Counted from the first letter of the stretch, positions 1 to 5,043 are shown. The stretch: DNA of 6,575 nt from Nitrospinota bacterium (GCA_003696125.1 RFHZ01000772.1:1-6575); one strand, 5' to 3'. The notes: a model not told the origin generated them from the sequence alone. Made by a program: numbers and translations.

Positions 1-364
1 CAAGGGTATCTACCCGCCGGGTCAGGGTTTCCTGGGCCTGGGCCAGGGCATCCATGCGGTGGGCCAGGGTGTCCATGCGGCGGGTCAGGGTTTCCTGGGC
101 CTGGGCCAGGGCATCCATGCGGTGGGCCAGGGTGTCCATGCGGCGGGTCAGGGCTTCCTGCGCCTGGGCGATCCGGCCTATTTGTTCCTCAGTTCGAGCT
201 AGCCGTTGCTCAGAGCGACGCTGGATCTCCACCAGTTCCTGAACCATCAGTGGGAGCCTCAAGAGCTCTTCACTCAGCACCCATCGCCTCAGTTCAGTTC
301 GCCATTCTGGATGCTCTTCCAAGATACGAAGAAGATCTCGAAAATCTTCCACCGTAAAGGGCAT
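1..364 (-). CDS. Coiled-coil protein, N-terminal part (C-terminus lies outside the window)
   Basis: The frame is open for 121 codons from an ATG at 364 to the left edge. The protein begins MPFTVEDFRDLLRILEEHPE, followed by a helical segment and, from about residue 48, a long heptad-patterned region (RRMDTLA / HRMDALA / QAQETLT). I chose the start at 364 over the in-frame ATG at 385 because GGAGG sits 5 nt upstream of 364, while the SD-like stretch before 385 is closer than ideal. This N-terminus followed by variable heptads resembles proteins annotated as DUF3782/PD-(D/E)XK nuclease-like in thermophiles, cyanobacteria and Chloroflexota, where a nuclease-fold domain follows the coiled coil. 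That domain is not visible here, so function is not assigned. The two identical 63-bp repeats lie inside this gene. A sigma-70 promoter is visible upstream. Confidence 0.8.
   Translation of the reverse strand, partial: MPFTVEDFRDLLRILEEHPEWRTELRRWVLSEELLRLPLMVQELVEIQRRSEQRLARTEEQIGRIAQAQEALTRRMDTLAHRMDALAQAQETLTRRMDTLAHRMDALAQAQETLTRRVDTL
21..146. repeat. Two perfect 63-bp tandem repeats inside the coiled-coil gene
   Basis: Bases 21-83 and 84-146 are identical over 63 bp. A third, diverged partial copy starts at 147, and the first 20 bases look like a further diverged copy. Each unit is 21 codons, exactly three heptads, so copy-number change keeps both the reading frame and the coiled-coil register. 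The perfect identity points to recent duplication by slippage or recombination. Confidence 0.93.
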
Positions 365-417
365 CGCTTCCTCCGGTAAAGGCATTGCTCCCTCTTATCT
401 CAATGCTCTTGTTCCCA

Positions 418-446
418 AGAATATACTATTTTGCCCCATTGGTCAA
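418..446 (-). promoter_or_regulatory. Sigma-70 type promoter of the coiled-coil gene
   Basis: Read on the minus strand, TTGACC (446-441) is followed by a 17-bp spacer and TATTCT (423-418). This matches the -35 consensus in 5 of 6 positions and the -10 in 4 of 6. Transcription would start near 410, giving a leader of about 45 nt before the ATG at 364. Confidence 0.5.
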
Positions 447-532
447 GAGTAGGAGGGCTTGGCATCTGTTTTCGGTTAGGGATACCGGTTCTCTCCAGCC
501 TGGGGTTAGAGTAAGCAGTATCTAACAATACG

Positions 533-561
533 TTGATGTTTTTATGAGCATCTTTTATATC
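533..561 (+). promoter_or_regulatory. Sigma-70 type promoter ahead of the HELGH/TauE cluster
   Basis: TTGATG (533-538), a 17-bp spacer and TATATC (556-561) match the -35 and -10 consensus in 4 of 6 positions each. The predicted start near 568 leaves a leader of about 60 nt to the ATG at 631. It is divergent from the promoter at 418-446. The assignment rests only on this match and on position. Confidence 0.35.
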
Positions 562-585
562 CTTCTTTGATCCTGATCCTGGTAT

Positions 586-602
586 CGATTTTGCAAAAAT
601 CG
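586..602. promoter_or_regulatory. 17-bp palindrome, candidate operator in the leader of the membrane gene cluster
   Basis: CGATTTTGCAAAAATCG is a perfect 7+3+7 inverted repeat located just downstream of the predicted start site and 28 bp before the ATG at 631. Its length and position suit a repressor site. It could equally form a weak RNA hairpin. No regulator gene is visible nearby. Confidence 0.35.
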
Positions 603-630
603 GTGGTAATCGTGTAATAAGGAAAGCTTC

Positions 631-1215
631 ATGAAGAATCTGCCTTTCTTGTTAAGAGAAAACCTCTGCTCACTGTGGAGCTTCCTGGTTGTGAGCATTC
701 AACGTCCCAGACAGGGGTTACGTAAGCCGAATCCTCCGGATCGTACCGCCCAGCACCTGCGAACCTGGTATGGCCTCTCTGCCGAAGTGGTGATCGAGGG
801 AGATTACTGGCACTGGGTACGGCTCGGCTTCCTCCCGATTCCCCACCCGCCGTTGATCAATCTCTTCCTGCGACGTGGTTTACCCCCGGCAGAGAAACGG
901 AAACTCAGCTACTGGCATGAGTTAGGGCATCTGCAGACCGTTCCCTGGGCCTTCCTGCTGGCTGCAATCTATCTGGGAATGCTCTGGTGGCGAGCAGAGA
1001 TCGGAGGATCACTCCTCTGGCGGGGGATGGCTGCACTGATCGGGCATGAAGCGATCTGGGAGCTGGGAGCAGAGGGGTACGTCATCAGGCATATGGGGAG
1101 GCAATACTGGCAGATATATGAGCAGCGAGGGGACATGATCTCCCTCGCTGCTTTCTGGTTTGGTCTGAGTCTGCTCGCGATAATCACTACCTGGTATATA
1201 GTAGGGTGGGGATAA
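631..1215 (+). CDS. Integral membrane protein with a HELGH zincin-like motif (putative zinc metalloprotease)
   Basis: The product has 194 residues and starts behind AAGGAAAG. The N-terminal half (1-95) is basic and aromatic-rich, with one weakly hydrophobic stretch near 13-22. At 96-100 comes HELGH, in the context YWHELGHLQTVP, directly before a hydrophobic segment (about 104-120). Further hydrophobic segments lie near 126-140 and 170-192. Residues 144-148 read ELGAE, which resembles the ExxAD element that supplies the third zinc ligand in M48-type membrane proteases. The spacing of about 44 residues between the motifs is plausible for a gluzincin fold. I therefore suggest a small membrane-embedded zincin, possibly with H96, H100 and E144 as ligands and E97 as the base. 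It is shorter than M48 proteases (usually over 280 residues) and is not a family I recognise. It lies 57 bp upstream of the TauE-like permease and probably shares its transcript. Confidence 0.72.
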   Translation: MKNLPFLLRENLCSLWSFLVVSIQRPRQGLRKPNPPDRTAQHLRTWYGLSAEVVIEGDYWHWVRLGFLPIPHPPLINLFLRRGLPPAEKRKLSYWHELGHLQTVPWAFLLAAIYLGMLWWRAEIGGSLLWRGMAALIGHEAIWELGAEGYVIRHMGRQYWQIYEQRGDMISLAAFWFGLSLLAIITTWYIVGWG

Positions 1216-1272
1216 GGCTCTTCTTCCTCAACCAGGGCTGGGTGCGAATCAACGAGAATAGGGAGAGTAGCG

Positions 1273-2490
1273 ATGAAAAGGGTCCTCTTAGTGCTCATTG
1301 CCGGCCTGGTTACGCTCATATGCACCGCTGCGGTGACGGAGAAGAACGTGGCGGAGCGAGCACCCGTGGTCAACAGGCAGAATACGGAAAAGATCGTTAT
1401 CAGGGATTCCTCACGGAAATTATCCGGAAAGCTGGCCGTGGCTATTGCAGAGACACCGGTCGGCACCGGACTAGACCGGAGGGGAGGAAAAGCCTCCCAG
1501 GGGGTGGCGGGGATACCGGGTGCCCCACAACCGTCGTATCTCATTGCCGTACTCTGGGCCATATGGGTCGGATGGATATTCTCAACAATAGGCGCTTTTG
1601 GTGGAATCATGGCTGGAGTAGGACATATCACCATCTTTGGACTCGGGGATTATGCCAAAACCCTTCAGAAGACAGATCCCATGCTCAACAAACTGCTTAC
1701 GGACACGATAAGGGCTTCGAATCAATATCTGGTGGCCTTGGCTTCCTTGATCTCAACCTTCAACTTTTACCGGATGAAGCGAATTGTGCTGCCTTTAGGA
1801 GTTGCTCTCGGGACCGGGAGTCTTTTAGGAGCAGTGCTGATACCCTGGTTAACCGCTGGGAAGATACACGTCAGTCAGTACATAGGGTATTTTGGCATAG
1901 TCGTCCTCATCATCGGTGGTCTTCTCTTCTATGAAACGACCCCACGGGGGCAGCGGCGAAAGCAAAAAGCGCAAGAGACGGCAGCCGCGTTTCAAAAACG
2001 TATTAAAGAGAAGGGGATTACCCTAAAACAGGGGGTGCAGGTTTCGCATGTTGATTTCGAGGAGGTCTGTTTTCGATTTCTGGACACTGAATTCCGCTTT
2101 CACCCGATCTTGCCGGTCATCGGTGGTTTTCTTATTGCCGCATTATCTTCATTCCTGGGTGTGGGTGGAGGATTTCTCTATGTGCCGTTTATGACCAGTA
2201 TCGTTGGTTTGCCGATGTTCTTGGTTGCTGGCACTTCTGCACTTGCCGTTTTCCTCAGCATGGTCGTGAGTCTCTTCACCTATGTGGCGATCAAAGGGAC
2301 ATTGATAGACTGGTCATTGATCGGCGTAGAGATGGTCGGCGTATGTATCGGAGCCATGATTGGCCCCAGAACTCAGCAATATATTCCGGATATCTGGCTG
2401 AAGAGGATATTTGTGGTATTAGCCCTGTATGTGGGATTGCGATATTTCAGTAAGGGATTCTTTGGCCAGAGTTGGCTGCCACCAGAGTAA
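1273..2490 (+). CDS. TauE/SafE-family membrane permease (sulfite/anion exporter-like), long form with N-terminal extension
   Basis: This is a 405-residue protein with GGGAGAG just upstream of the ATG. Residues 1-20 form a signal peptide or first membrane anchor, followed by a polar, probably extracytoplasmic stretch (21-88). The permease part has two related halves. The first half (about 88-220) contains the glycine-rich GAFGGIMAGVGH. The second (about 277-395) contains FLGVGGGFLYVPFM, the best match to the TauE/SafE signature. A charged cytoplasmic loop of about 55 residues (221-275) joins them. Typical TauE/SafE proteins have about 250 residues, so the N-terminal extension and central loop mark a longer subfamily. 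Members export sulfite, sulfoacetate or related organosulfur anions across the inner membrane. The substrate here cannot be read from sequence. The next gene starts 16 bp downstream, which supports an operon. Confidence 0.88.
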   Translation: MKRVLLVLIAGLVTLICTAAVTEKNVAERAPVVNRQNTEKIVIRDSSRKLSGKLAVAIAETPVGTGLDRRGGKASQGVAGIPGAPQPSYLIAVLWAIWVGWIFSTIGAFGGIMAGVGHITIFGLGDYAKTLQKTDPMLNKLLTDTIRASNQYLVALASLISTFNFYRMKRIVLPLGVALGTGSLLGAVLIPWLTAGKIHVSQYIGYFGIVVLIIGGLLFYETTPRGQRRKQKAQETAAAFQKRIKEKGITLKQGVQVSHVDFEEVCFRFLDTEFRFHPILPVIGGFLIAALSSFLGVGGGFLYVPFMTSIVGLPMFLVAGTSALAVFLSMVVSLFTYVAIKGTLIDWSLIGVEMVGVCIGAMIGPRTQQYIPDIWLKRIFVVLALYVGLRYFSKGFFGQSWLPPE

Positions 2491-2506
2491 GGGGAGGGGA
2501 AATACC

Positions 2507-3031
2507 ATGTTGCGCTTTGATCCATACCTTATCCTGCTTTATAAGCTCACCGGAGATCCCCTCCTGGACTATTTCCTGGGCACGTTTCTTCTCGCCTTTC
2601 TGAGTGTAATCGTGGGGGATGTGACAAGCGTTATCGTCTCCCGAGTGAATAAAAGATACACCGAAAGCCTTACCAGAGACCTTATTGCACACAATACCCT
2701 CTCTCTCGAAGCGATGAAGAGTAGTGATGGACAGCTCTATCAGGCGTGTAACACCTTAGCCAACGAGGCCTTTGGGAAGGTCTTCTTTCACCTGATTGCC
2801 TTATCCGCCAGCTCATTATGGCCCATATTCTTCGCTCTGGCCTGGATGCAGTCTCGATTTGTGGGCATTGAACTTCCTTTACCGGTCAGGGTGCCCATGA
2901 TGGGAAATGCTGTGGGGTATAGTTTCCTCTTTTTTCTCCTGTACGCGATCTCTCGCCTCCTTTTTCCCTGGGTTAAATCAAAACTACTTCTCGCATGGTC
3001 GCTTTTACGGAGGCGGATACACCTCTTCTGA
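2507..3031 (+). CDS. Small membrane protein with about three membrane segments, unknown function
   Basis: I start this 174-residue protein at the ATG at 2507, behind GGGGAGGGG and 16 bp after the TauE-like gene. The longer in-frame start at 2429 would overlap that gene and lacks a comparable site. Hydrophobic segments lie near residues 20-46, 90-116 and 132-158. Between the first two is a charged, probably cytoplasmic helical stretch (47-89) including RVNKRYTESLTRDLI and GQLYQACNTLANEAFGK. The C-terminus is basic (RRRIHLF). The order of one membrane helix, a long polar helical stretch and then two membrane helices resembles the core of Oxa1-superfamily proteins such as DUF106/EMC3. This is a topology likeness only, and I cannot see a family signature. 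The tight spacing suggests it works with the permease, perhaps as a partner subunit. Confidence 0.8.
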   Translation: MLRFDPYLILLYKLTGDPLLDYFLGTFLLAFLSVIVGDVTSVIVSRVNKRYTESLTRDLIAHNTLSLEAMKSSDGQLYQACNTLANEAFGKVFFHLIALSASSLWPIFFALAWMQSRFVGIELPLPVRVPMMGNAVGYSFLFFLLYAISRLLFPWVKSKLLLAWSLLRRRIHLF

Positions 3032-3039
3032 TCCTTATA

Positions 3040-3058
3040 CTGTCCCATAATGCCACAG
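3040..3058. promoter_or_regulatory. Imperfect 19-bp palindrome, candidate enhancer site for a sigma-54 activator
   Basis: CTGTCCCATAATGCCACAG is symmetric at 7 of its 9 base pairs around the central A. It sits about 160 bp upstream of the predicted sigma-54 start site, inside the usual range for binding sites of NtrC-type activators. Its position makes it of interest, but a palindrome of this quality can occur by chance. Confidence 0.3.
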
Positions 3059-3185
3059 AAAGGGGCAAATTTCCTCAGTGGAATCTGTCCCGCAGAGGGA
3101 GACGGGTGGGAAAAAGGGTGATGGTCAAGAGCGAAAGATGGCGGTTACCAGGGGAGGAGCACACGTAAGCAATGCCTGAACATTG

Positions 3186-3201
3186 TGGCACAGACTTTGC
3201 T
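3186..3201 (+). promoter_or_regulatory. Sigma-54 (RpoN) -24/-12 promoter of the Met-rich/YHS genes
   Basis: TGGCACAGACTTTGCT matches the sigma-54 consensus TGGCAC-N5-TTGCW exactly. The invariant GG (3187-3188) and GC (3199-3200) are 10 bp apart. It lies in an intergenic region pointing toward the gene at 3306, with a predicted start near 3212 and a leader of about 95 nt. Sigma-54 promoters need an ATP-dependent activator bound upstream, so the genes behind it should be switched by a dedicated signal. A short inverted repeat, CAATG-N6-CATTG (3170-3185), abuts its upstream edge. The rest of the 268-bp gap (3032-3299) shows no gene. Confidence 0.75.
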
Positions 3202-3305
3202 CTCTATCTTACTCCCAGAAAGAAAGGGATGGACAAACCCTGAACATAGAGAGTAGAATGGTTTATGCCAAAACATTACGGTGAACTTGTTAAGGAGGGA
3301 TGGAG

Positions 3306-3722
3306 ATGAAACGATTGGTACTTTGGGGAGTGGTAATGAGTCTGATAGTTTTTATGGCCACACCGGTTGCCTGGTCGGCCCAGCACCAGGCAGAACAGCC
3401 CTCACCTCCTGCCGGCCAGCCCCCGATGATGGGCAAAGGCGGGATGGGTCCAGGCATGATGGGGAAAGGGGGAATGGGACCAGGCATGATGGGTATGCCC
3501 ATGATGCCCATGATGGGACCGGGCATGATGGGTATGATGCCGATGATGATGTCGATGATGCATCAGATGCCGATGATGCAACAGATGATGGCGGCAACGC
3601 AGAACCCCAAGGTTATGGGGCGGATGCTCCAGATGCGGGGTGAGATGATGAAAGCCATCGGGGAGATCCTGATCAAATACGGGAAGATGATGACAGAAGA
3701 AGCGCAAAAGGAAGCCCAATAG
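3306..3722 (+). CDS. Exported methionine-rich protein, probable periplasmic soft-metal (copper/silver) binder
   Basis: The product has 138 residues. The ATG at 3306 lies 7 nt after AAGGAGG, while the in-frame ATG at 3300 is too close to that site. Residues 1 to about 24 form a signal peptide (basic MKR, hydrophobic core, likely cleavage near AWSAQ). A Pro/Gln-rich linker follows (25-40). The core at 41-95 has 27 methionines in 55 residues, in MMGKGGMGPG and MMxMPMM patterns, with 34 methionines in the whole mature protein. The C-terminal 40 residues are a charged, probably helical tail. Clustered Met thioethers bind Cu(I) and Ag(I) in CopA-, CusB/CusF- and PcoC-type proteins, so periplasmic metal binding is the likely role, although no known domain is recognised. 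It lies behind the sigma-54 promoter and 33 bp before the YHS gene. Low complexity makes family assignment uncertain. Confidence 0.85.
   Translation: MKRLVLWGVVMSLIVFMATPVAWSAQHQAEQPSPPAGQPPMMGKGGMGPGMMGKGGMGPGMMGMPMMPMMGPGMMGMMPMMMSMMHQMPMMQQMMAATQNPKVMGRMLQMRGEMMKAIGEILIKYGKMMTEEAQKEAQ
3426..3485 (+). repeat. Two 30-bp tandem repeats encoding MMGKGGMGPG
   Basis: Bases 3426-3455 and 3456-3485 encode the same ten residues and differ at a few, mainly third-codon, positions. The synonymous drift with preserved protein suggests that the peptide unit is under selection. Degenerate ATGATG units continue to about 3590. Confidence 0.85.
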
Positions 3723-3755
3723 ACGCTATTCTGAGCGAGAAAGGAGGTGAAGATC

Positions 3756-3929
3756 ATGGCAAAGGATCCGGTCTGCGGGATGGAGGTAGATGAGCAAAAG
3801 GCTGCCGCCAAGGCGGAATATAAGGGGCAAACCTACTATTTCTGTGCTCCTGGCTGCAAGGTGGCCTTTGAGAAAGATCCGGAGAAGTACCTCCAGTCCC
3901 AGGGGGGTGAACACCACCATCACCACTAA
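3756..3929 (+). CDS. Small YHS-domain protein with a natural C-terminal pentahistidine
   Basis: This is a 57-residue protein whose ATG at 3756 follows AAGGAGG by 8 nt. A GTG at 3747 in the same frame overlaps that ribosome site and is unlikely. Nearly the whole protein is a YHS domain: DPVCGMEVD (4-12), then KGQTYYFCAPGCKVAF (23-38) and DPEKYL (41-46). Conserved C7, C30 and C34 form the likely metal site. YHS domains occur alone or fused to copper P-type ATPases and are linked to metal, especially copper, handling. There is no signal peptide, so it should be cytoplasmic. The last residues are GGEHHHHH, a Gly hinge plus a His tail that could bind Ni, Cu or Zn. It pairs with the Met-rich exported protein, suggesting one binder on each side of the membrane. 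Confidence 0.9.
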   Translation: MAKDPVCGMEVDEQKAAAKAEYKGQTYYFCAPGCKVAFEKDPEKYLQSQGGEHHHHH

Positions 3930-3939
3930 TTCCACTGAT

Positions 3940-3976
3940 CAAGGGGAAAGTAGACCTATCGCCTACTTTCCCCTTG
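3940..3976 (+). terminator. Perfect 14-bp hairpin after the YHS gene, partial terminator or RNA-stability element
   Basis: The arms at 3940-3953 (CAAGGGGAAAGTAG) and 3963-3976 pair perfectly around a 9-nt loop. No T-run follows on either strand, so this is not a classical intrinsic terminator. It begins 11 bp after the YHS stop codon. It may protect the upstream message, pause polymerase, or lower expression of the DUF302 gene relative to the first two genes. Confidence 0.6.
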
Positions 3977-4002
3977 CCACAAGGAGGAGAGAGGGACATA
4001 AT

Positions 4003-4077
4003 ATGGCGAGAAGTATCGCTGTATCTATGACTACCCTTGACTATAGATTTGGAAGGAGGAAGTTGCATGACTACTAA
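4003..4077 (+). CDS. Possible 24-residue leader peptide overlapping the DUF302 start
   Basis: An ATG at 4003 stands 7 nt after GAGGG, inside a purine-rich stretch, and opens a 24-codon frame (MARSIAVSMTTLDYRFGRRK, then LHDY). Its stop lies at 4075-4077, so it overlaps the next start codon at 4067 by 11 nt, a layout typical of translational coupling. The peptide is basic with no recognised motif. The good ribosome site and the overlap are the only support, and it could be fortuitous. Confidence 0.22.
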   Translation: MARSIAVSMTTLDYRFGRRKLHDY

Positions 4078-4468
4078 GGCATACGGTTTAGCAACGCGTA
4101 CAAACCTCCCCTACGAGGAGGCAGTGGAAAAAACTAAAACGGCTTTGCAAAAGGAAGGATTCGGTGTCCTGACCGAGATCGATGTTAAGGAGACGTTGAA
4201 AAAGAAGCTGAATGCCGATTTCCGCAAATATGTCATCCTGGGAGCCTGTAATCCTCCCCTGGCCTACCAGGCTCTCCAGACAGAGCTGGACATTGGGCTA
4301 CTCCTCCCCTGCAACGTGATCGTGTACGAAGAAGACGGGGGATCGGTCGTTTCTGCCATCGACCCGATCGCTGCCCTCCGGATCACGGAGAATCCGGCTC
4401 TCGAAGACCTGGCCCGTGAGGTGTACGAGAGACTGGAACGGGTCATCAAAGAGGTAAAAGGGGAATAG
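4067..4468 (+). CDS. DUF302 family protein
   Basis: The product has 133 residues and starts 7 nt after AAGGAGG. The in-frame ATG at 4037 has no such site. The sequence follows the DUF302 pattern closely: an N-terminal strand and helix with YEEAVEKTKTALQKEGFGVL (16-35), TEIDVKETLKKKL (36-48), YVILGACNPPLAYQAL (55-70) and IGLLLPCNVIVYE (76-88), ending in a helix (111-131). C61 and C82 are the recurrent cysteines of this alpha/beta fold. The domain occurs as a soluble single protein in many bacteria and archaea, often near redox, sulfur and metal genes, but its biochemical role is not established. There is no signal peptide, so it is probably cytoplasmic. It follows the YHS gene by 137 bp, across a hairpin, and ends before a clear terminator, so it is the probable last gene of the sigma-54 unit. 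Confidence 0.92.
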   Translation: MTTKAYGLATRTNLPYEEAVEKTKTALQKEGFGVLTEIDVKETLKKKLNADFRKYVILGACNPPLAYQALQTELDIGLLLPCNVIVYEEDGGSVVSAIDPIAALRITENPALEDLAREVYERLERVIKEVKGE

Positions 4469-4551
4469 GAGGGATAGGTCCTGTCAAGGAGGAGATAGTT
4501 CAGCCAAGGATCTTTACGGTTAGGCTTGTCTATTCCCTGGAAAAGAGATAG

Positions 4552-4588
4552 AAGAGGAGACGGGTTTTCGGTCTCCTCTTTTGATTTT
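4552..4588 (+). terminator. Intrinsic terminator after the DUF302 gene
   Basis: AAGAGGAGAC (4552-4561) pairs perfectly with GTCTCCTCTT (4571-4580) around a 9-nt loop, and is followed by TTGATTTT. The T-rich tail and position 84 bp after the stop codon make it a standard Rho-independent terminator ending cluster B. The 168-bp gap around it (4469-4636) shows no gene. Confidence 0.82.
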
Positions 4589-4636
4589 GGGATGGTGTAA
4601 ACGCGACTTTTATCAGTTCTTGTTGGAGAGGAGAGC

Positions 4637-4993
4637 ATGTGTCATCTTTTGCTGGCTTTACCGGTACTTGGACTCCCCCTCTTCTGGGTATTACCGCTTT
4701 CCATCGCCCTTCCGATTTATCTTGGCCTTTTGGGAGTGTCTCTGGTATTATACCGGGCCATCTGGCCAACGCTTCGACGACCAGCAATGACGGGGAGAGA
4801 AGGAATGATCGGGCAAGAAGGGGTCGTGGTGACGCCTCTACAGAACTATGGAAAGATCAAGGTAGGGAATGAGCTCTGGTTGGCTCGCGCAGGAGAACCC
4901 CTGTCTGCTGGTGATCGCGTGACCATTGTTCGCTTTGAGGGACTCACCGCTATTGTCCGGCCAAGCTCTGCACATCATGCTACTCCTGAGTGA
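4637..4993 (+). CDS. Short NfeD-like membrane protein (OB-fold domain)
   Basis: This is a 118-residue protein with GGAGAGGAG just upstream of the ATG. Two hydrophobic helices (about 3-20 and 22-40) are followed by a basic joint and a C-terminal domain. The domain reads GMIGQEGVVVTPLQNYGKIKVG (56-77), then ELWLAR (79-84), LSAGDRVTIVRFEGLTAIVRP (89-109). This is the NfeD C-terminal OB-fold pattern (GxxGxVxxxLxPxGxVxVxGExWxArs, GdxVxVxxxxGltLxV). Short NfeD proteins usually sit beside a stomatin/flotillin (SPFH) gene and act in membrane-protein quality control. No SPFH gene is visible here, and the membrane part is shorter than usual. It is separated from the DUF302 gene by a terminator, so it probably has its own promoter, which I could not locate. 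Confidence 0.85.
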   Translation: MCHLLLALPVLGLPLFWVLPLSIALPIYLGLLGVSLVLYRAIWPTLRRPAMTGREGMIGQEGVVVTPLQNYGKIKVGNELWLARAGEPLSAGDRVTIVRFEGLTAIVRPSSAHHATPE

Positions 4994-5043
4994 GAGGGCA
5001 GGGGAAGTACGGTATACTCTTTCAAAAGGGGCGAACTCCCTCC

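Noticed and set aside
21-176. CRISPR-like array from the regular repeats
   Set aside because: The 63-bp units are directly adjacent with no spacers and are coding.
54-242. Plus-strand open frame rich in Arg, Trp and Ser across the tandem repeats
   Set aside because: It is the reverse-strand shadow of the coiled-coil gene. The minus frame has a good start, ribosome site and heptad pattern.
969-1634. Long minus-strand open frame across the HELGH and TauE genes
   Set aside because: It overlaps two well-supported plus-strand membrane genes, spans their intergenic region and resembles no protein family.
1206-1934. Plus-strand 242-codon frame in another frame of the TauE gene
   Set aside because: Its composition is not protein-like, and the TauE/SafE signature is in the overlapping longer frame.
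3061-3180. Possible riboswitch or small RNA before the sigma-54 promoter
   Set aside because: The purine-rich stretch with GCGAAAG has no stable paired layout that I could match to a known class, and it lies upstream of the predicted transcript start.
3281-3643. Asp/His/Gly-rich frame (HDGYDADDD...) over the Met-rich gene
   Set aside because: It arises from ATGATG repeats read out of frame. The Met-rich frame has the signal peptide and the ribosome site.
3402-3719. His-rich minus-strand frame opposite the Met-rich gene
   Set aside because: CAT codons are simply the complement of ATG repeats, and no start signal is present.
3909-3929. Vector-derived His tag
   Set aside because: The run has five histidines, follows a Gly-rich end of a native YHS domain, and is flanked by ordinary genomic sequence with its own hairpin. 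No cloning sequence is visible.
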